Shown one piece after another: positions 16,307 to 19,924 of a stretch of DNA of 19,924 nucleotides. The translations under genes and the position numbers were made by a program. The number at the start of each line of letters is the position of its first letter. Positions within the stretch are counted from its first letter, which is position 1. The stretch comes from an uncultured Collinsella sp. (GTDB lineage: Bacteria; Actinomycetota; Coriobacteriia; Coriobacteriales; Coriobacteriaceae). Location: NCBI GenBank assembly GCA_902388545.1, contig CABMPS010000012.1:1-19924 (forward strand). The letters are read 5' to 3'. Below the pieces are notes generated by a model. The model searched no databases. It saw only the letters and a program-made list of their open reading frames with translations, and was not told the origin of the DNA.

Positions 16307-16427
16307 TCGTCCATGAACTTTTCCGCTGAGCGAGCCATAGGCGCCACGCACCGATGCGATAAAGCGGCGGCTTGGAATTGGTGCTATATTCAGCTTGAGT
16401 TGTTTAATGCTAGTACGGGAGGCTGAT

Positions 16428-16916
16428 ATGGGGCTGTTCAAGAAGAAAAACCCGCAGGATGCCTTTGATCCCGATGTGTTTACCATCACGGATACGATTT
16501 TGGACCCGCCGCGGTTTACATTTTTGCCGGCTATCTATCAGGATGCCACGCGCCGCAAGTGGGCCGTGCATCAGCGCGGCGGCGAGCCGAAGATTTTTGA
16601 CTATGCGGACGTGTTGCAGTGCGAAGTGGCCGAGGCGGGCGATCCGGAGGCCGAAGAAGCGGTCTCTAAACAGGAATTTGCCCAGCGTATTCTGGCAAAT
16701 CCCGCTAAGGCGGCAAAAATGAACGCTGCCAAGCGTGATGTGTGTCTTGGTATGGGCGTTGTTGTGGCGGTTCAGACGGGAAAAGATGAGGTTTCCAAAT
16801 TAGAGATTCCCGTTATGACCGACGAAGTCAAACGCGATTCAAGCCTATATAAGTCGTATCGGAATGTCGCCGAGAAGATCAAGGCCGAATTTGATGCCAT
16901 GGGAGGGCTGGCCTAA
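16428..16916 (+). CDS. Protein of unknown function, 162 aa
   Basis: I do not recognise this protein with confidence. GGGAGG 5 nt upstream makes ATG 16428-16430 (MGLFKKKNPQDAFDPD) the start, and codon use fits a real gene. It is soluble, with no signal peptide or membrane helix apart from a short hydrophobic patch 'LGMGVVVAVQTG' (near 110). The order is: a basic start, a part resembling a small beta domain ('TFLPAIYQDATRRKWAVHQR', 'PKIFDYADVLQCEVAEAGD'), a charged helix-rich middle, then 'SKLEIPVMTDEV' and a helix ending 'AEKIKAEFDAMGG'. The 'YDx..KKW...KIYxYxDI..cE' pattern recalls the C-terminal half of DUF4428-like proteins, but this is only a weak impression. It is followed 38 bp later by the GntR pair on the same strand, so it may share their transcript. 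Confidence 0.75.
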   Translation: MGLFKKKNPQDAFDPDVFTITDTILDPPRFTFLPAIYQDATRRKWAVHQRGGEPKIFDYADVLQCEVAEAGDPEAEEAVSKQEFAQRILANPAKAAKMNAAKRDVCLGMGVVVAVQTGKDEVSKLEIPVMTDEVKRDSSLYKSYRNVAEKIKAEFDAMGGLA

Positions 16917-16954
16917 TTTTGGCGGCATACGTTTCTGAACGAGGGGTCTCTGCA

Positions 16955-17722
16955 ATGGCAGGCGAATCTTATGCAATTCCCCCCAAGGATCGTGCTGTTG
17001 AGGGAATTCTTTGGTATATCCAGCACCATCAGCTTGCCGGCGGCGATCGCCTGCCGGCCGAGCGCGTACTGTGCGAAGAGCTCGGCGTTTCGCGTACGGC
17101 GTTGCGCGCTGGTATCACGCGACTCATCTCGTGTGGAACGCTCGAGAGCCGTCGCGGATCGGGTACGTATGTGTGTCCTCCTAAGCCGCTGAACATCTTC
17201 CAGGAAACGTATAACTTCTCCGATGCTGTGCGGACTGCCGGCCTGCACCCCTCTTCTCGTCTGGTTTCCACCGGGGCCATCGAGGCGGATGAGGCGCTTG
17301 CCGACAAGCTTGGGGTTGCTGTAGGCGCTCCTTTGCTCCGCATGCAGCGTGTTCGACTTATTGAGGGCGAGCCGGCGTCAATCGAGACGGCTCACGTTAA
17401 CCTGTCCCTGTGCCCCTCGCTTCCCGATCACGATTTTGAGTGTGAGAGCCTTTACGATGTCTTGCTCAAAGAAGGCGGCGTGCGCGTTGAGCATGGACGT
17501 GAGCATATCTCCATCTCGCGTTTGAACGCCGAAGAGGCCGAGCTGCTCCAGCAAGAAGAGGGAACGCCGGTGTTCTATGAGAGCACGATCGAATTTGATA
17601 AGGACATGCGTTTTGTGGAGCATTGCAAATCGGTGATTTTGCCCACAAAGTTCCGCTTTGCCGATAACGGCGAAAAGAACGGCATGAGGAGCGTGGCAGG
17701 TGAACAATGGCTGAAACAGTAG
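16955..17722 (+). CDS. GntR/HutC-family regulator, type 1 of pair B
   Basis: This 255-aa winged-helix regulator has the helix-turn-helix RLPAERVLCEELGVSRTALR and wing 'RRGSGTYV', then a UTRA domain with 'RLIEGEPASIETAHVNLSLC' and 'VILPTKFRF' near the end. I start at ATG 16955 because GAGGGG lies 8 nt upstream; a TTG at 16919 would extend it but has no ribosome site. It is the counterpart of the 9737-10501 regulator in pair A. Its last 16 bp overlap the start of the type-2 regulator gene, so both are made from one mRNA, probably with coupled translation. UTRA-domain members often sense phosphosugars; fructoselysine operons in other bacteria use a GntR/UTRA regulator (FrlR). The probable target is the SIS operon starting at 18615. 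Confidence 0.91.
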   Translation: MAGESYAIPPKDRAVEGILWYIQHHQLAGGDRLPAERVLCEELGVSRTALRAGITRLISCGTLESRRGSGTYVCPPKPLNIFQETYNFSDAVRTAGLHPSSRLVSTGAIEADEALADKLGVAVGAPLLRMQRVRLIEGEPASIETAHVNLSLCPSLPDHDFECESLYDVLLKEGGVRVEHGREHISISRLNAEEAELLQQEEGTPVFYESTIEFDKDMRFVEHCKSVILPTKFRFADNGEKNGMRSVAGEQWLKQ

Positions 17723-18420
17723 ATGCCACCCCGGTTTATATGCGCATTCGACGCCGCATCGAGGAGCGTATCGAGCGCGGTATATATCCCACGGGTTCCA
17801 TGATTCCGTCCGAAAAAGACCTCGCCGAGGAATTTGGTACGACACGTTTGACCATCCGAAGCGCTGTCGATGAGCTGGTTCGGCGCGGACAGATTCGACG
17901 CGTCCGCGGAAAGGGCGCGTTTGTGGCACAGAAGGTGCCCGTTGCCTACGAGCGAACGGGAGGCTTTCGCGAATCGGTTCGTGCTTCGGGCGGCGAGCCG
18001 TCCGTCCGTATCCTCGCGCGTTCCAAGCGTTATGCGGGCCCATATTATGCCAACCTGTTTGGCATTGCCGAGGACGATTTGCTGTATTCGATTCGGCGCT
18101 TGAACTGCGTCAACGGCGATCCCGTATCGATTGAGGTGGCGTTCATTCCGTGCCTGCTGTTTCCCACAATCGAAGGTATTGACGTGTCGGTCTTCAGTTT
18201 GTACGAGACCTATGAGATGTTGGGCCGAAAGCCGGTCATGGCACAGGAAAAGCTCGATATCGAAGCGCTGGGCGCGCGAGATGCCGGCCTGCTTGGACTG
18301 GAGCAGGGCGATCTTGCCTTGACGCTGGAGTGCGTGAGCTTCGATGCAAGCGGCCAGGCGATCGAGTACGTCAAGTCGTTTAACCGCGGCGATGCGGGTG
18401 GATATACCTATACGTACTAG
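17707..18420 (+). CDS. GntR/HutC-family regulator, type 2 of pair B
   Basis: This is a 237-aa winged-helix regulator. The helix-turn-helix is 'IPSEKDLAEEFGTTRLTIRS' with the wing 'VRGKGAFV', followed by a UTRA domain containing 'VSIEVAFIPCLLFP', 'VSVFSLYETYEML' and the end 'IEYVKSFNRGDAGGYTYTY'. It corresponds to the type-2 regulator of pair A (9003-9743). The gene starts inside the end of the type-1 gene (16-bp overlap), with GGCAGGTGA as the likely ribosome site. The protein is shorter than the pair-A version by about nine residues but has all expected parts. It and its partner lie directly upstream of, and in the same direction as, the SIS-enzyme operon, whereas pair A is divergent from its operon. 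Confidence 0.91.
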   Translation: MAETVDATPVYMRIRRRIEERIERGIYPTGSMIPSEKDLAEEFGTTRLTIRSAVDELVRRGQIRRVRGKGAFVAQKVPVAYERTGGFRESVRASGGEPSVRILARSKRYAGPYYANLFGIAEDDLLYSIRRLNCVNGDPVSIEVAFIPCLLFPTIEGIDVSVFSLYETYEMLGRKPVMAQEKLDIEALGARDAGLLGLEQGDLALTLECVSFDASGQAIEYVKSFNRGDAGGYTYTY

Positions 18421-18459
18421 CTGGTTTTTTGCATAACGGGCTGAAAAGCTGACGGAATT

Positions 18460-18487
18460 TTGATTCGTTGAGCAGACTGCATATACA
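18460..18487 (+). promoter_or_regulatory. Upstream promoter candidate for the module B operon
   Basis: TTGATT (18460-18465), 16 bp, then TATACA (18482-18487). This would give a leader of about 120 nt before the SIS gene. Confidence 0.45.
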
Positions 18488-18563
18488 ACCTTACATGGCT
18501 CAAAATCGACCGTTCGCCGATGGGGATAAATAAATCGACAAAGAGGTATCAAAAAGCCGTAAC

Positions 18564-18599
18564 CTGTAACTTTAATTGATATCAAATACTAATGATTTG
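18564..18599 (+). promoter_or_regulatory. Downstream promoter with overlapping palindrome, module B operon
   Basis: CTGTAA (18564-18569), 17 bp, then TACTAA (18587-18592) form a promoter candidate 22 bp before the start codon. The palindrome CAAAT-N7-ATTTG (18583-18599) covers the -10 region. TACTAAT also occurs in the candidate operator of module A (10657-10663), where it likewise lies at the -10 region. Confidence 0.45.
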
Positions 18600-18614
18600 T
18601 TACGAGGTGAGACT

Positions 18615-19730
18615 ATGAAGATGCTCGATTACGTTCAGCTTGCCCATGTGCATATGGGAGAGAACCTCGAGCGTTCGTCTGAGCTGGTAGCGCAGCTCGT
18701 TGATATTTTCCAGTCCGGTTCTTTTAACGCGCTGCGCATCGTTGCTTCGGGTTCGTCGCGCCATGCCGCCGATTGCGCCCGCGATTACCTGCAAGATGCG
18801 CTGCAGATGCAGGTGTCCGTTGTGACGCCCGAGGCCTTCGTCGATTTTGAACACACCTATCCGCAGCATGCGCTCAACATCGCCGTTTCGCAGAGCGGCT
18901 ATTCGACCAATACGATCGCGGCTCTTGATTACATGCGCGCACACGATATGGCTGCAGTTGCGCTCACGGCAAACGTCGAGGCACCCATCAAGGAGCACGC
19001 TGACATCGTTCTTGACTACGGTGTGGGCGTCGAGTCGGTGGACTTTGTGACGCTGGGCGTCGAGGTCCTCGTTGAGTACCTGGCGCTCTTTGGTATTTAC
19101 GGCGGTCAGGCGCGCGGAACGATTGACGCCAAGGGCGTTGCCCAGCGTTTAGACGACCTGCGCGAGGCTATCCAGGCTAATGCCGTGATGTGCGAGACCG
19201 CCGAGGCATATGTCCAAGACCGCATGCTCGAGCTTTCTGAGCACATGCCCGCCATGGTCGTCGGCAATGGCCCCAACTATGGCGTTGCCGAAGAGGCGGC
19301 CCTCAAGCTGAGCGAGACCATCAAGATTCCTGCCATGCATCACGAGGGCGAGGAGTTCGTCCACGGTCCCGAGATGCAGATAACCCCAGGCTACCTGGTG
19401 TTTATCGTCGACGACCCGCAGGGGTCGGAGCGTCTTGCGAATATCGCCGATGCGCTATCGAACGTTTCGACAAAAACGGTGCTGCTCACAGCCCATCCCA
19501 GGGGTAGGGCTCACGAGGTTACGGTGCCTCAGGTGGCTCCGCTGCTCAGCGCAATTCCCAATCTGGTGTTCTTCCAGACGATTGCGGCAATGATCGCAGA
19601 GCGTCTGAAGTCATGGGACGTGCACCCGTATCTCGATGCTGTCTCCAAGCAAATGGAGGTCAAGGCAGAGGGCTACGAAGAGTCAGTCAATGCGCTTAAG
19701 GCCAAAGCGGCCGAGTGTTACGGAATGTAA
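18615..19730 (+). CDS. SIS-domain enzyme, GlmS-isomerase-like (probable amino-sugar or glycated-amine deglycase)
   Basis: This 371-aa cytoplasmic protein has two SIS domains as in the isomerase half of glucosamine-6-phosphate synthase, without the glutaminase domain. The first domain shows 'IVASGSSRHAADCARDYL' (42-59) and VSQSGYSTNT (91-100), the phosphosugar loop. The second shows 'VVGNGPNYGVAEEAALKLSE' (215-234) and 'HHEGEEFVHGPEMQI' (242-256), corresponding to the GlmS region with the catalytic Glu and His. GAGGTGA 4 nt before ATG 18615 fixes the start; an open frame from 18576 is not needed. Stand-alone GlmS-like SIS proteins include AgaS-type deaminases/isomerases and GfrE/FrlB-type deglycases. 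The next gene encodes a FrlB-like SIS protein, which favours a glycated amino-acid or amino-sugar pathway. The reaction itself cannot be read from the sequence. A small hairpin (19731-19748) follows the stop. Confidence 0.82.
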   Translation: MKMLDYVQLAHVHMGENLERSSELVAQLVDIFQSGSFNALRIVASGSSRHAADCARDYLQDALQMQVSVVTPEAFVDFEHTYPQHALNIAVSQSGYSTNTIAALDYMRAHDMAAVALTANVEAPIKEHADIVLDYGVGVESVDFVTLGVEVLVEYLALFGIYGGQARGTIDAKGVAQRLDDLREAIQANAVMCETAEAYVQDRMLELSEHMPAMVVGNGPNYGVAEEAALKLSETIKIPAMHHEGEEFVHGPEMQITPGYLVFIVDDPQGSERLANIADALSNVSTKTVLLTAHPRGRAHEVTVPQVAPLLSAIPNLVFFQTIAAMIAERLKSWDVHPYLDAVSKQMEVKAEGYEESVNALKAKAAECYGM

Positions 19731-19790
19731 GCGGGCTTTGACGCCCGTTGGCATGGGGGATGTGGAGACAGCCCCAGAAAGGAGAGACAA

Positions 19791-19924
19791 ATGAAGGAAA
19801 CCGAGAAGATCGAGATCATGCATTTCGACCAGGAGGGCTACCTAGAGGACGGCAAGGCGCTCTACGAGACCGGCAAGAAGATGACCGCGCTCGCCGACAA
19901 GGTCGCCGACGAGGGCTACGACGC
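19791..19924 (+). CDS. FrlB/GfrF-like SIS-domain enzyme (N-terminal fragment, cut by window end)
   Basis: An open frame starts at ATG 19791 with AGGAG 7-8 nt upstream and runs off the right edge, giving 44 codons. The protein begins METhionine-KETEKIEI followed by 'MHFDQEGYLEDGKALYETGK' and ends in 'ALADKVADEGYDA'. It lines up without gaps with residues 2-44 of the module A SIS enzyme (10721), with about 18 identities in 43 positions by eye, so it is a paralogue of that FrlB-like protein. It follows the GlmS-like SIS gene after 60 bp and is almost certainly in the same operon. A PTS or other transporter is expected further right. Only the N-terminal tail is visible, before any SIS active-site motif, so the assignment rests on the paralogue. 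Confidence 0.75.
   Translation, partial: MKETEKIEIMHFDQEGYLEDGKALYETGKKMTALADKVADEGYD

Noticed and set aside
18421..18614. Riboswitch upstream of the module B SIS enzyme (for example a glmS-type ribozyme, since the protein is GlmS-like)
   Set aside because: The leader is short and A/T-rich, and I found no glmS ribozyme core; promoter and palindrome elements explain it better.

Overview
The window looks like chromosomal DNA of a high-G+C gut Actinomycetota of the Coriobacteriia, most likely Collinsella or a close relative. This rests on the G/C-rich codon use, the strong AGGAG-type ribosome sites, the malQ-glgP-galE / MsmK-type sugar ABC set, and the abundance of GntR and LacI regulators beside mannose-family PTS and SIS-domain sugar enzymes. 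The genus is an inference; there is no rRNA in the window.

Layout. (1) 1-1648, plus strand: the end of a carbohydrate ABC permease and its MsmK/UgpC-type ATPase, closed by a strong terminator. (2) 1649-2104: a gene-free stretch between convergent genes, holding three evenly spaced 55-bp palindromic units. (3) 2105-7289, minus strand: galE, then malQ and glgP. MalQ and GlgP degrade maltodextrin or glycogen to glucose-1-phosphate. (4) 7558-8763, plus: an exported PcsB/CwlO-like peptidoglycan hydrolase. (5) 9003-13890, 'module A': two overlapping GntR/HutC regulator genes (minus), divergent from an operon of a FrlB/GfrF-like SIS-domain sugar-phosphate enzyme and mannose-family PTS IIB, IIC and IID. 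(6) 14005-16179: murB (minus), divergent from a LacI-family regulator. (7) 16180-16427: a 73-bp near-perfect hairpin, followed by a gene of unknown function. (8) 16955-19924, 'module B': a second overlapping pair of GntR/HutC regulators, then a GlmS-like SIS enzyme, then the start of another FrlB-like SIS enzyme that is a paralogue of the module A enzyme and is cut by the window edge.

The most interesting content is the repeated architecture of modules A and B. Each has a type-1 plus type-2 GntR pair in the same order with overlapping genes, next to SIS-domain enzymes. The type-1 proteins resemble each other across modules, as do the type-2 proteins. The SIS and PTS content resembles known fructoselysine/glucoselysine (frl, gfr) systems, so my working hypothesis is import and deglycation of Amadori compounds or related amino-sugar conjugates, controlled by a two-repressor cassette. 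No IIA gene is seen in module A. The two palindromic intergenic elements (1787-2004 and 16234-16306) are not explained by the genes around them. No tRNA, rRNA, IS element or CRISPR array was recognised.
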